Source: Uliginosibacterium sp036017065 (lineage in GTDB: Bacteria; Pseudomonadota; Gammaproteobacteria; Burkholderiales; Rhodocyclaceae). Taken from it: a stretch of 64,000 bases of DNA. The stretch lies in the NCBI RefSeq assembly GCF_036017065.1, contig NZ_JAYXHR010000004.1:248001-312000 (forward strand), read 5' to 3'. Below are positions 16,917 through 25,812 of this stretch, piece after piece; position 1 is the stretch's first letter; every line of letters begins with the position of its first letter. Position numbers and translations under genes: made by a program. The notes beneath the pieces are model-generated. The model was not told the DNA's origin and searched no databases. It worked only from the letters and a program-made list of their open reading frames with translations.

Positions 16917-17972
16917 TCAGCGTCCGTAGCGGACGATGTGTTCGGGAATCGCGTCCAGACCGACCACGTCCTTGACGCCGCCGTGCTTGATGGCTTCCTT
17001 CGGCATGCCGAAGACCACGCAGCTTTCCTCGTCCTGCGCCAGCGTGAGCGAGCCCGCGTCCTGCATCTCCTTCATGCCGCGCGCGCCGTCGTCACCCATG
17101 CCGGTCATGATGATGCCCAGTGCATTCGGCCCGGCGCTTTTGGCGACCGAGCGGAACAGCACGTCCACCGAAGGCCGGTGGCGGGACACCAGCGGGCCAT
17201 CCACCACTTCCACCAGGTATTGCGCGCCGCTGCGCTTGACCATCATGTGGCGGCCGCCGGGCGCGATGAGTGCGCGGCCGGGCAGGATGCGGTCGCCGTT
17301 GGCGGCTTCCTTCACCTCGATCTGGCACATGGTGTTGAGGCGGTCGGCGAAGCTGCGGGTGAACTTCTCCGGCATGTGCTGCACGATCGCCAGGCCGGGC
17401 GCGGTACGGGGCAGGGCCGGCAACACGACTTCCAGCGCTTGGGTGCCGCCGGTGGACACGCCGATGGCGACGATGCGTTCGGTGGTGCGGGCCATCGCCT
17501 TCGAAGCCGTCGGCGCAGCGAGGATGGCATCGGCAGAGAGCTTGGGCGCCACCTGGCGCACCTGCAGGCGGCGCGGGTTGGAGGCGGCAGCGGCGCGGAT
17601 CGCGGCGGCCAGTTCGTCGTCGTTGCCACGCAGGAAGTCGCTGACGCCCAGTTGCGGCTTGGTGATGATCGCGACGGCGCCGGCTTCCAGCGCTTCCATG
17701 GTGATCTGCGCGCCCTTTTCGGTCAGCGATGAACAGATGACCGTGGGCGTCGGGCGCTGCTGCATGATCTGCTTCAGGAAGGTGATGCCATCCATGCGTG
17801 GCATCTCGACATCGAGCACCAGCACGTCCGGCCATTCCTGCTGCATGCGGGCCAGCGCGAAGATGGGATCGGATGCCGTGGCGATGACCTTGATGTCAGG
17901 GTGCTGCTTCAGGACTTCCTGGATCACCTGGCGGACCACGGCGGAGTCATCCACCACCATAACGCGGATCAT
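16917..17972 (-). CDS. cheB: Chemotaxis methylesterase/glutamine deamidase
   Basis: Removes methyl groups from receptors during adaptation. The 351-residue product has a receiver domain with Asp54 as phosphosite, a linker and the CheB esterase domain with the catalytic triad in GVSTGGTQAL (Ser), VQHMPEKFT (His) and GMGDDGARG (Asp). The start is fixed by GGGAGG on the minus strand; a far longer in-frame reading upstream is only the shadow of cheD. It overlaps cheD by four bases. Confidence 0.97.
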   Translation of the reverse strand: MIRVMVVDDSAVVRQVIQEVLKQHPDIKVIATASDPIFALARMQQEWPDVLVLDVEMPRMDGITFLKQIMQQRPTPTVICSSLTEKGAQITMEALEAGAVAIITKPQLGVSDFLRGNDDELAAAIRAAAASNPRRLQVRQVAPKLSADAILAAPTASKAMARTTERIVAIGVSTGGTQALEVVLPALPRTAPGLAIVQHMPEKFTRSFADRLNTMCQIEVKEAANGDRILPGRALIAPGGRHMMVKRSGAQYLVEVVDGPLVSRHRPSVDVLFRSVAKSAGPNALGIIMTGMGDDGARGMKEMQDAGSLTLAQDEESCVVFGMPKEAIKHGGVKDVVGLDAIPEHIVRYGR

Positions 17973-18457
17973 GTAGCCGCCTCCCTGAAGGGTTTTGGAA
18001 AGTGGGCATTGCGGTGACGCATCCAGGCGTCGCCGGTACCGATGTTGAAGCGCAACTCGCGGTAGCCGTTGCCGCCGACATGCTCGTTGGCGATCTGCAC
18101 GCCCACGTTGTGCAGCAACTCGCGCACGGAGGCGATGTTGCGCGCCCCCATGTTGGCGAACTCGTGCGAGAACACGCGCGCACCGCCGAAGACCTTGCAT
18201 TCGCAGTCCACCGCCGCCACGCCCTGGGCGGCCAGCGCGACGCTCATCTTGACCCAGGCTTCGTCGGCGAAGCGTGCGTCCAGCCCGCGCCGTCCCGGCG
18301 GCAGGTTGCGCGCCGGCAGCACGATGTGGCACATCGCGCCGATGCACCGCTGCGGCTGCCACAGGGTGATCGCCACGCAGGAACCAAGCAGCGTGCGCAG
18401 CTCGTCCCTGTCGCGACCGATGGCGATGTGCCCGGGGGAGATGTTGATGACTGCCAT
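17969..18457 (-). CDS. cheD: Chemoreceptor glutamine deamidase
   Basis: Deamidates receptor glutamines so that they become methylatable. The 162-residue product has the catalytic Cys27 in LLGSCVAI and His44 in GAMCHIVLP, and the conserved FGGARVF, NIGARNI-type and GGxxGR-like regions. It overlaps cheB and follows cheR by 62 bases, so the three adaptation enzymes are made together. Confidence 0.95.
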   Translation of the reverse strand: MAVINISPGHIAIGRDRDELRTLLGSCVAITLWQPQRCIGAMCHIVLPARNLPPGRRGLDARFADEAWVKMSVALAAQGVAAVDCECKVFGGARVFSHEFANMGARNIASVRELLHNVGVQIANEHVGGNGYRELRFNIGTGDAWMRHRNAHFPKPFREAAT

Positions 18458-18519
18458 GTGGGGTCTGCTTCGCTACCTTGTCCGGTTGACCCGGGGTTCC
18501 GGGCCGGGTTGCATGCTCG

Positions 18520-19332
18520 TCATGCCAGCCGCCTGTAGGCGGCCTTGCCCACGCGTTGCAGCGGCAGGTCGTGGGTGTGCAGGGCTTCGGCATGGCCGAC
18601 AAACAGGTAGGCACCGGGACGCAGGCGCTCGCACATGCGTTCCAGGATCTGCATCTTGGCGTCGGGCTCGAAATAGATGAGCGCGTTGCGCAGGAAGATC
18701 ACGTCGAACATGCCCATCGCTGCGCCGTCGTGCGTCAGGTTGTGCTGCATGCACTGCACCCGCGCGCGCAGGTTCCGCTCGATCAGGAAGTTGCCGGCAT
18801 AGTCGCCCTTGCCACGCAGGCAGTAGCGTTGCAGGTAGCCATGCGGCATGTTCTCGATGCGCTGGAGCGGGTACAGCGCGCGGCGGGCGCGCGTCAGCGC
18901 CCGGCTGGAAATGTCGCTGGCGACGATGTCCCACTTCGGGTCCTCGCGTTCATCGGCGAGCGTCATCGCGATGCTGTAGGCCTCCTCGCCGCTGGAGCAG
19001 GCGGCCGACCACACCCGCAGCGATCCATTTGCGAGCGGCCCCTTGATGAGCTGCTTCAGCAGCGCGAAATGTGCCGGCTCGCGGAAGAAATAGGTCTCGT
19101 TGGTCGTCAGCAGGTCGACCATGCGCTGGTGCTCGTCGCCGTGGTGGCGGTTCTGCACGTAGCTGCAGTAGGCGTCGAAGTCGGGCAGGCCCAGGTGCTC
19201 CAGCCGCGTGCGCAGGCGTGAGGCGATCAGGGTCTGCTTGTTGACGGGCAGGTGGATGCCGCTGGCCTGCTTGAACAGGGTGCACAACTGTCGATACGCG
19301 CTGGGGCTGAGTGCCTGCGTGGTGTCGAGCAT
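18520..19332 (-). CDS. cheR: Chemotaxis protein methyltransferase
   Basis: Methylates receptor glutamates using S-adenosylmethionine. The 270-residue product has the N-terminal helical domain, LLTTNETYFFREPAHF, the SAM site VWSAACSSGEEAYSIAM, the DIVASDIS segment and VIFLRNALIYF, followed by a FVGHAE motif. The beta-subdomain that recognises receptor pentapeptides in enteric CheR is present in the middle (about 150-190). Both large MCPs in this operon end in a pentapeptide-like FERF. Confidence 0.96.
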   Translation of the reverse strand: MLDTTQALSPSAYRQLCTLFKQASGIHLPVNKQTLIASRLRTRLEHLGLPDFDAYCSYVQNRHHGDEHQRMVDLLTTNETYFFREPAHFALLKQLIKGPLANGSLRVWSAACSSGEEAYSIAMTLADEREDPKWDIVASDISSRALTRARRALYPLQRIENMPHGYLQRYCLRGKGDYAGNFLIERNLRARVQCMQHNLTHDGAAMGMFDVIFLRNALIYFEPDAKMQILERMCERLRPGAYLFVGHAEALHTHDLPLQRVGKAAYRRLA

Positions 19333-19379
19333 ATGTCTGCCTGGAAGTGGGAGAGTGGCCGGCGGCTGCGTGTCGGTGA

Positions 19380-19934
19380 TCAGTGGGTGCCCTGTGCCGG
19401 GCCCGGTGCAACGTGCGCGGCGCTGATCAGGTTTTCCAGTTCGTCGGGCGACAGCACGTTGCTGACGTCCAGCACCACGACGAAGCGGCCGCCCAGGTTC
19501 AGCATGCCGGCCACGAAATCGGCACGCAGGCCGGCACCGAAGCCGGGGCGCTGCTCGATCTGGTTCGGGTCGACTTCCAGTACTTCGCTGACCGTATCGA
19601 CGATCACGCCGAGCGGATGCACGCTGTCCTCGATGTTCACTTCCACGATGACGATGCAGGTGCGACGGGCGATTTCGGTGGCCGTGCGACCGAAGCGCAC
19701 CGACAGGTCGATCACCGGCACCACCGCGCCACGCAGGTTGATGACGCCCCGCAGGAAGGCCGGCGTCAGCGGAATTTCGGTGAGGCCCGGGAACTCGATG
19801 ATCTCGCGGATCGGCGCGATGGGCAGGGCGAAGAGCTCGTTGCCCAGCGTGAAGGTCAGGTACTGCTGCGTGCCCATGGCCTGGATGCCGCTGTGCGGCT
19901 TGCTGGAGGCGGTGGGCAGATTGGCGCTGCTCAT
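19380..19934 (-). CDS. cheW: CheW coupling protein
   Basis: Links receptors to CheA. The 184-residue product is a single CheW domain with an N-terminal extension of about 20 residues: YLTFTLGNELFALPI, REIIEF, FLRGVINLRGAVVPVIDL and GVIVDTVSEVL are all recognisable. It lies 12 bases after the preceding MCP gene. Confidence 0.95.
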   Translation of the reverse strand: MSSANLPTASSKPHSGIQAMGTQQYLTFTLGNELFALPIAPIREIIEFPGLTEIPLTPAFLRGVINLRGAVVPVIDLSVRFGRTATEIARRTCIVIVEVNIEDSVHPLGVIVDTVSEVLEVDPNQIEQRPGFGAGLRADFVAGMLNLGGRFVVVLDVSNVLSPDELENLISAAHVAPGPAQGTH

Positions 19935-19946
19935 GAGGGTGACTCC

Positions 19947-21554
19947 TCAGAAACGTTCAAAGGTGGCGGTGGCGGATTCTTCCCGTTGCGCCCGCGCGTG
20001 GGGCGGCGCAACGCGGCGGACAGGGCCGCCTTCGGTGCGGAAGAACTGCATCAGTTGCTGCAACTGGATCGCCGAGGAACTCATCTCCTCGGCCGTCGAA
20101 GACAGTTCCTCGGCCGCCGAGGCGTTGGTCTGGGTGCTCTGCGACACCTGGTTGATCGCGGTGTTGATCTGTTCCAGACCGGCACTCTGTTCGCGGCTGG
20201 CGGCGGAGATTTCCTGCACCAGGTCGGCCGTGCGGGTGATCGACGGCGTCAGTTCGCTGAACAGGCTGCCGGCGCGTTCCGCCAGTCCCACCGAGCTGCT
20301 GGCCACGCCGCTGATCTCCTGCGCGGCCACCTGGCTGCGCTCGGCCAGCTTGCGCACTTCGGCCGCGACGACGGCGAAGCCGCGGCCGGCCTCGCCGGCG
20401 CGGGCCGCCTCGATGGCGGCGTTGAGCGCCAGCAGGTTGGTCTGGTAGGCGATGTCGTCGATGATCCCGATCTTCTCGGCGATCAGCTTCATGGCGGCCA
20501 CCGTCTCGCGCACGGCCTTGCCGCCGTCGCGCGCGTCCTGCGAAGACCTGGTAGCGATGCCCTCGGTGATCTTCGCGTTCTCGGTGTTCTGGGCAACGGT
20601 GGAGGAAATCTGCTCCATCGAGGCACTGGTCTCTTCCACGCTGGCAGCTTGCTCGGAGGCGTTTTGCGACAGTTGCTGAGCGGAGGAGGAAAGCTCTTCG
20701 GAGGCCGAGGCCAGCGAGTCGGCGGAGCTGCGCACCTCGCCGATGACCTGCCGCTGGCGCTCCACCATGCCGGCCATGGCGGCCAGCAGGCTGGTGGTGT
20801 CGCCGCGTTCCAGCTGCACGTCCACCGTCATGTCTCCCTGTGCGACGCGGCTCACCACCTCGCGGGCGTAGTCCGGTTCGCCGCCCAGGCTGGCGAACAG
20901 GCGGCGCAGCACCACGACGACGATGGACAGCGACAGCAGGACGCCGACGATGGCGACGCCGCCGTTGATGCCCAATGCATTGCGGTAGTCGCTGTCGGTG
21001 CGGGCGCGCTGGGCTTCCATCAATGCGGTGGCGGACTGCTCCATGCTGGCGACCAGCTTGTCCATGCCGCCGGCGGTGGCGCGGTCGATCCCGCTGACCA
21101 GGCGGTCGACTTTCTTGCCCGCGTCCGGGTCGCGCGGGTTGAAGCTCCGCAGCGCTTCGCGATACTTGCTGCCGAGTTCGCGATGGTCGGCCACCAGCTT
21201 GTCCAGTTCGGCGGTGGGCAGGTCCAGCTCGCCCATCGTCGTGCGTGCGCTGGCCAGCGAGGCCTGCACCTTCTTCTCGGCAGCATCGAAGCGGCCGGCG
21301 TATTCCTCGAAGGCCCTGGCGTCATTGCCGCGGATGAGGATGTTCTTCCACTCCTGCACCTGGGTCTTGAAGCCGGTGAGGGCGGACTCCACCTCGATGA
21401 CCGCGGACAGCGTCATGCGGGAGTGATCGGTCGTGCGCAGCACGCCCTCCTTGAAGCGGGTGAGCTGATACACGCCCAGCAGGACCAGCGCGACCATGAA
21501 GCCGATGGTCAGCGTGGCCATGCAGAGCATGCGGAAGCGCAGGGTCTTGGGCAT
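19947..21554 (-). CDS. Methyl-accepting chemotaxis protein 1
   Basis: A 535-residue transmembrane receptor: TM1 (about 10-30), a helical periplasmic domain (about 40-190), TM2 (about 195-215), HAMP and the signalling domain with hairpin tip EKIGIIDDIAYQTNLLALNAAIEAARAG. The periplasmic domain is a four-helix-bundle type with no recognised ligand. The protein ends ...TATFERF. Its cytoplasmic half is nearly the same as that of the next MCP gene, so the pair arose by duplication with a changed sensor. Confidence 0.93.
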   Translation of the reverse strand: MPKTLRFRMLCMATLTIGFMVALVLLGVYQLTRFKEGVLRTTDHSRMTLSAVIEVESALTGFKTQVQEWKNILIRGNDARAFEEYAGRFDAAEKKVQASLASARTTMGELDLPTAELDKLVADHRELGSKYREALRSFNPRDPDAGKKVDRLVSGIDRATAGGMDKLVASMEQSATALMEAQRARTDSDYRNALGINGGVAIVGVLLSLSIVVVVLRRLFASLGGEPDYAREVVSRVAQGDMTVDVQLERGDTTSLLAAMAGMVERQRQVIGEVRSSADSLASASEELSSSAQQLSQNASEQAASVEETSASMEQISSTVAQNTENAKITEGIATRSSQDARDGGKAVRETVAAMKLIAEKIGIIDDIAYQTNLLALNAAIEAARAGEAGRGFAVVAAEVRKLAERSQVAAQEISGVASSSVGLAERAGSLFSELTPSITRTADLVQEISAASREQSAGLEQINTAINQVSQSTQTNASAAEELSSTAEEMSSSAIQLQQLMQFFRTEGGPVRRVAPPHARAQREESATATFERF

Positions 21555-21592
21555 ACAGGACCTCTTCTCGGGGACGGTGCCGTCGCAGCCTG

Positions 21593-23239
21593 TCAGAAGC
21601 GCTCGAAGGCGGATTCGTCGATGTCGCTGTCGGTGTGGAGTGCCGCGCGCGAGGGCAGGCTGCTCCGGCCGACGTTGCGTGCGGCAGGCGCATGGCGCAC
21701 CGGCTTGCTGCGTTGCTGGGCATCGGCCTCGGTGCGGAAGAACTGCATCGTCTGCTGCAGGCTGATGGCCTGTGAGCTCATCTCTTCGGCAGTGGAAGAG
21801 AGCTCTTCCGAAGCCGAGGCATTGGCCTGGGTGGTCTCCGACACCTGGTTCACCGCGGTGCTGATCTGTTCCAGGCCGGCGCTCTGCTCGCGGCTGGCAG
21901 CGGAGATTTCCTGCACCAGGTCCGCGGTGCGGGTGATCGAGGGCACCAGTTCGGAGAACAGGGCGCCTGCGCGTTCAGCCAGGTTCACCGAGTTGCCGGC
22001 CACGCTGCTGATCTCCTGCGCGGCCACCTGGCTGCGCTCGGCCAGCTTGCGCACTTCGGCGGCCACGACGGCGAAGCCCTTGCCATGTTCGCCGGCACGG
22101 GCCGCTTCGATGGCGGCGTTGAGCGCTAGCAGGTTGGTCTGGTAGGCGATGTCGTCGATGATGCCGATCTTCTGCGCGATCTGCTTCATGGCCGATACGG
22201 TCTCGCGCACGGCTTCGCCACCCTCCTTGGCGTCCTTGGCGGACTTGGAGGCGATGCCGTCGGTGATCTTGGCGTTCTCGGTGTTCTGCGACACGGTGGC
22301 GGAGATCTCCTCCATCGAAGCGCTGGTCTGCTCGACGCTGGCCGCCTGTTCCGATGCGTTCTGCGACAGCACCTGGGCGGAGGATGACAATTGCTCGGAG
22401 GCCGAGGCCAGCGCGTCGGCAGAGCCACGCACTTCACCGATGACCTGCGTGAGGCGGCTCAGCATGTCGCTCATGCTGGCGAGCAGGCTGGTGGTGTCGC
22501 CCTTCTTCAGCTCTACCTTCACCGTCATGTCGCCCTGCGCGACACGGCGCACCACGTCACTGGCGTAATCCGGTTCGCCGCCCAGCTGGCGGGTGATGAT
22601 GCGGGTGACCAGCAGGCCCAGTGCGATGGCGAGCGCCATGGCAACCGCCACGATCGTCATCGTCACCGTGCGGGCGTCGTTCTCCGCGACGTCGGCCTGC
22701 GCGGCGGCCTCGTCCGCCTGCTTGGCATTGTCTTCCACGATGCCGGTCAGTGCCTTCTGCATGACATCGAAGGCAGCACGCGTGTCGCCGTTGGACAGCG
22801 CCGCGGCATCGTCGCGTTTGCCTGACACGGCCAGCTCACGCACCTTCTCGTTGAGCGACAGGTACTTGGCCTTCTGGTCGTCCAGCGCCTTGTTGAGTTC
22901 GACCTCGGTCGTGCTGAGATCGGTCTTGCGGTATTCGGTCATCGCCTTCTCGAACGCGGCCCAGTGATTGCCGGCGCGCTTGGCGGTCTCGTCGATTTCC
23001 TGCGGGTCGCGCATCGATGGCAAGCGCGCATACGCGCGGTTGTGCGCACCGAGTCGATAGGTGGCCTCGCCCAGATCCTGGATCGATTTCAGGTTGGTGG
23101 TGTAGATGTCGTCGGCAATCTGCCCCAGCATCGAGATGCGGGTCAGGGCATAGACGCCCACCACGGCGGTCAGCACAGCGCAGCTCAGGAAGGTAAGCAG
23201 CAGCTTGTGGGCCAGTTTCATGCGCAGGAACCAGTTCAT
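21593..23239 (-). CDS. Methyl-accepting chemotaxis protein 2
   Basis: A 548-residue transmembrane receptor with TM1 (about 12-32), a four-helix-bundle MCP sensor domain (about 40-185), TM2 (about 190-212), HAMP and the signalling domain. GGAGAAG precedes the start. The C terminus is ...DESAFERF, sharing the last residues FERF with MCP 1. The region after the signalling hairpin carries a flexible tail of about 45 residues, as in receptors whose tail tethers CheR or CheB. Confidence 0.93.
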   Translation of the reverse strand: MNWFLRMKLAHKLLLTFLSCAVLTAVVGVYALTRISMLGQIADDIYTTNLKSIQDLGEATYRLGAHNRAYARLPSMRDPQEIDETAKRAGNHWAAFEKAMTEYRKTDLSTTEVELNKALDDQKAKYLSLNEKVRELAVSGKRDDAAALSNGDTRAAFDVMQKALTGIVEDNAKQADEAAAQADVAENDARTVTMTIVAVAMALAIALGLLVTRIITRQLGGEPDYASDVVRRVAQGDMTVKVELKKGDTTSLLASMSDMLSRLTQVIGEVRGSADALASASEQLSSSAQVLSQNASEQAASVEQTSASMEEISATVSQNTENAKITDGIASKSAKDAKEGGEAVRETVSAMKQIAQKIGIIDDIAYQTNLLALNAAIEAARAGEHGKGFAVVAAEVRKLAERSQVAAQEISSVAGNSVNLAERAGALFSELVPSITRTADLVQEISAASREQSAGLEQISTAVNQVSETTQANASASEELSSTAEEMSSQAISLQQTMQFFRTEADAQQRSKPVRHAPAARNVGRSSLPSRAALHTDSDIDESAFERF

Positions 23240-23291
23240 TTTCTTCTCCAGCAGTGCGACGGCGAGTCGCGGTACGGATCGCGGTCCGGGT

Positions 23292-25481
23292 TCAGTTGGA
23301 CAGCAGGCGGTTGCCGCTGCCGGTATGTTCGTGACGCTCGTTGCTGACAGCGACGAGAGTGGGTACGTCGAGGATCAGGGCCACCGAGCCATCGCCCAGG
23401 ATGGTGGAGCCGCCCAGTCCCTTGACGCCGCGGAACAACTGTCCCAGCGGCTTGATGACGGCCTGGAACTCGCCCAGCAGGCGGTCGACCACCAGGCCGG
23501 CACGGTGATGGCCGTACTCGACGACCACCAGGCTTTCGCGCATGCCGGCAGGGGCCGGCGGCAGGTCGAAGACTTCGCGCAGGCGCAGGTAGGGCAGGGG
23601 GTCGCCCCGTAGGTTGACGATGCGTTGCGAGCCGCTGGACGCACTCATGTCGGCGCATTCCACCACCATGTCCAGCGGGATCACGAAGACCGAATCGGCC
23701 ACCGAGACCTGGAAACCGTCGATGATCGCGAGCGTCAGCGGCAGGCGGATGCGGAAGGTGGTGCCCACGCCCTTCTGGCTGCTGATCTCGATCTCGCCGC
23801 GCAACTGTTCGAGGCTGCGCTTCACCACGTCCATGCCGACGCCGCGACCGGACAGGTTGGTGACTTCTGCCGCGGTCGAGAAACCGGGCGCGAAGATGAG
23901 TTGATGGATCTCCGCGTCGGTGAGCGAGGCGTCCGGCGCGATCATGCCGCGCTCGATCGCCTTGGCGCGGATGCGCGCGGTGTCCAGGCCGCGGCCGTCG
24001 TCGCCGATCTCGATCACGATGCAACCGGACTCGTGGTAGGCGTTCAGGCGGACCTGGCCGGTGCTGGGCTTGCCGGCGGCTTCGCGCTCATCCATCGAGT
24101 CGATGCCGTGGTCGATGGCGTTGCGCACGATGTGCAGCAGCGGGTCGGAAAGCTTCTCCACCATCGACTTGTCCAGCTCGGTGTCGGCGCCGGTGACGAT
24201 GAGGTCGATCTTCTTGCCCAGCTCCTGTGACACGTCGCGCACCACGCGCGGAAAGCGCTGGAACACTTCGCCGATGGGAATCATGCGCAGGTTGAGTGCA
24301 CGGTCGCGGATCTGCTCGACCAGGCCGCCGACTTCGCCCAGCGCTTCGGACAGCACGGCGTTCTTGCTGCGGTCGGCGAGCAGGCGTGCGCCGGCGCTGG
24401 CGATGACCAGCTCACCCACCAGGTTGATGAGGCTGTCGAGCTTGCTGGCCTCCACCTTGATGACGCGTTGTTCATGGCTGCGGCGCTCATCGCCCTGGCG
24501 CTGCTTCGACAGTGCGGCGGCCACTACCGGGGCCTGCACCATCTGCTCCTGGATCAGCAGTTCGCCCAGGCGCGGCGTGCCCTGTCCGGCCTCGGCCGAA
24601 CCGGCCTGCAGGGCCAGCACTTCGTCCAGCTCGTGCTGGGTCAGCGTGCCGCCTGCCACCAGGATGTCGCCGAGGCGCTGGCGTGACTCGGGCTGCGCAT
24701 CGATCATCGCGATGTAGTCGGCGACGCGGGCGCGCGGCGGCAGGATGCGTACCCGTGCGTCATCGCGCACGAATTCGAAGACGTTCTCCAGCGTCTGCTT
24801 GTCCACGTCGGCCAGCAGGTCGATCTCGAAGCCGAGGTAACAGCTCTCGGGGTCGAATTCGGCGGCGTTCGGGATGTGGTCGGTAATCGTGTAGAGATAG
24901 ACGATGCGTCCCAGCCGCCCGAGGTAATGGATGAAGGACATGGGGTCCATGCCCATGCGCAGCACATCCGGCCCGAAGCGCAGCGACAGGTGCCAGTTCT
25001 CGTTGCTCACCTTGGTGCTGTGGTCGTCGCGCTCCACCGGCGTTTCCGTGGTCTGCAGGCTGGTGGAGCCGGTTTCCTTCGTCTCCGGCTCGTTGCCGAG
25101 CATGGCGTTCAGCGTGGCCAGCAGGCTCTCGCGGTGTGCCGGATCGGGGTCTTCGTTCTCCAGGCCGGCTTCCACCGCGTCGATCAGGCGTGACAGGTAG
25201 TCGCCGCTGCGCAGCAGGGTGGACAGCATGTCCGGCGTCAGTGGCAGGCTGTCGTTGCGGACGCGATCCAGCACGCTTTCCATGACGTGCGTGAAGCTGA
25301 CGATGAGGTCCAGCGCGAAGAGGCCGGCCGAGCCCTTGATGGTGTGCGCGGTGCGGAACACGGCGTTGATGCGTTCCAGCGACGGCCCTTCGGATTCCAT
25401 GTCGAGCAGGGCGGCTTCCATCGCGGCGATGAGTTCGCGCGACTCCTGCACCAGTGCATCGCGTGCGGCGGACAGGTCCAT
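23292..25481 (-). CDS. cheA: CheA histidine kinase with embedded MshEN-like repeats
   Basis: The central chemotaxis kinase, 729 residues. The N-terminal phosphotransfer domain has His46 in RTAHTIKGSAG. Residues 162-250 form a separate unnamed domain (WHLSLRFGPDVLRMGMDP...). Residues 269-327 hold two 24-residue motifs of the MshEN type. Then come dimerisation (about 335-400), the ATPase domain with N box LLHIVRNAIDHGID, DDGRGLD and SGRGVGMDVV, and the CheW-like domain. A standard CheY-binding P2 domain is not evident. GGAG precedes the start. Confidence 0.95.
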   Translation of the reverse strand: MDLSAARDALVQESRELIAAMEAALLDMESEGPSLERINAVFRTAHTIKGSAGLFALDLIVSFTHVMESVLDRVRNDSLPLTPDMLSTLLRSGDYLSRLIDAVEAGLENEDPDPAHRESLLATLNAMLGNEPETKETGSTSLQTTETPVERDDHSTKVSNENWHLSLRFGPDVLRMGMDPMSFIHYLGRLGRIVYLYTITDHIPNAAEFDPESCYLGFEIDLLADVDKQTLENVFEFVRDDARVRILPPRARVADYIAMIDAQPESRQRLGDILVAGGTLTQHELDEVLALQAGSAEAGQGTPRLGELLIQEQMVQAPVVAAALSKQRQGDERRSHEQRVIKVEASKLDSLINLVGELVIASAGARLLADRSKNAVLSEALGEVGGLVEQIRDRALNLRMIPIGEVFQRFPRVVRDVSQELGKKIDLIVTGADTELDKSMVEKLSDPLLHIVRNAIDHGIDSMDEREAAGKPSTGQVRLNAYHESGCIVIEIGDDGRGLDTARIRAKAIERGMIAPDASLTDAEIHQLIFAPGFSTAAEVTNLSGRGVGMDVVKRSLEQLRGEIEISSQKGVGTTFRIRLPLTLAIIDGFQVSVADSVFVIPLDMVVECADMSASSGSQRIVNLRGDPLPYLRLREVFDLPPAPAGMRESLVVVEYGHHRAGLVVDRLLGEFQAVIKPLGQLFRGVKGLGGSTILGDGSVALILDVPTLVAVSNERHEHTGSGNRLLSN
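24501..24677 (-). other. MshEN-like tandem motif inside CheA
   Basis: CheA residues 269-292 (RLGDILVAGGTLTQHELDEV and on to Gln292) fit the 24-residue MshEN pattern RLGxxLLxxGxLxxxxLxxxLxxQ, with only Thr at the first hydrophobic position after Gly. Residues 304-327 (RLGELLIQEQMVQAPVV...Gln327) repeat it with Gln replacing the Gly and Val replacing a Leu. The spacer is 11 residues against about 5 in classical MshEN proteins. The motif match is seen; c-di-GMP binding is inferred. Confidence 0.6.
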
Positions 25482-25484
25482 GGT

Positions 25485-25802
25485 TCAGCTCCAGACGATG
25501 GCGGCAGGCGCACCCAGTGCCGCACCAAGGTTCAACAGGTCGAGCACCTGGGTGACGGCCTGGCTGTGCCCCACCCAGCTGACCTGCTTGCTGGCGCGTT
25601 CGGCCTCGTTGCGCAGCATCATGAGCAGCTGCACGCCCGCGCTGTCGATCTCGCTGATGCCGGCCAGATCCACGTCCAGCTTGTCGCTGGCCGCCAGCCG
25701 GTCAAGCAGCACGTCCTTGATGTCGCTGGCATGCATGATGGTCAGCTCACCCTCCAGCGCTAGCACCCCGAGGCGCGGCTCTGCATAGTTGAATCCGCTC
25801 AT
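25485..25802 (-). CDS. STAS-domain protein
   Basis: A 105-residue single STAS domain, similar to anti-sigma-factor antagonists and to the small STAS proteins found in chemotaxis operons. It contains ALEGELTIMHA and the conserved IDSAGVQLL with the Ser that is phosphorylated in antagonists. The gene ends three bases before cheA and follows cheY by ten. Its target is unknown; no switch kinase is in the window. Confidence 0.88.
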   Translation of the reverse strand: MSGFNYAEPRLGVLALEGELTIMHASDIKDVLLDRLAASDKLDVDLAGISEIDSAGVQLLMMLRNEAERASKQVSWVGHSQAVTQVLDLLNLGAALGAPAAIVWS

Positions 25803-25812
25803 CCCGGGCTCC

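Noticed and set aside
17973..18614. Long upstream extension of the cheB frame
   Set aside because: It is the shadow of cheD; CheB begins at MIRVMVVDDS behind a good ribosome binding site.
19383..22145. A 920-codon plus-strand frame opposite the two MCP genes
   Set aside because: It repeats a similar peptide twice only because the MCP signalling domains are duplicated; no start site or domain supports it.
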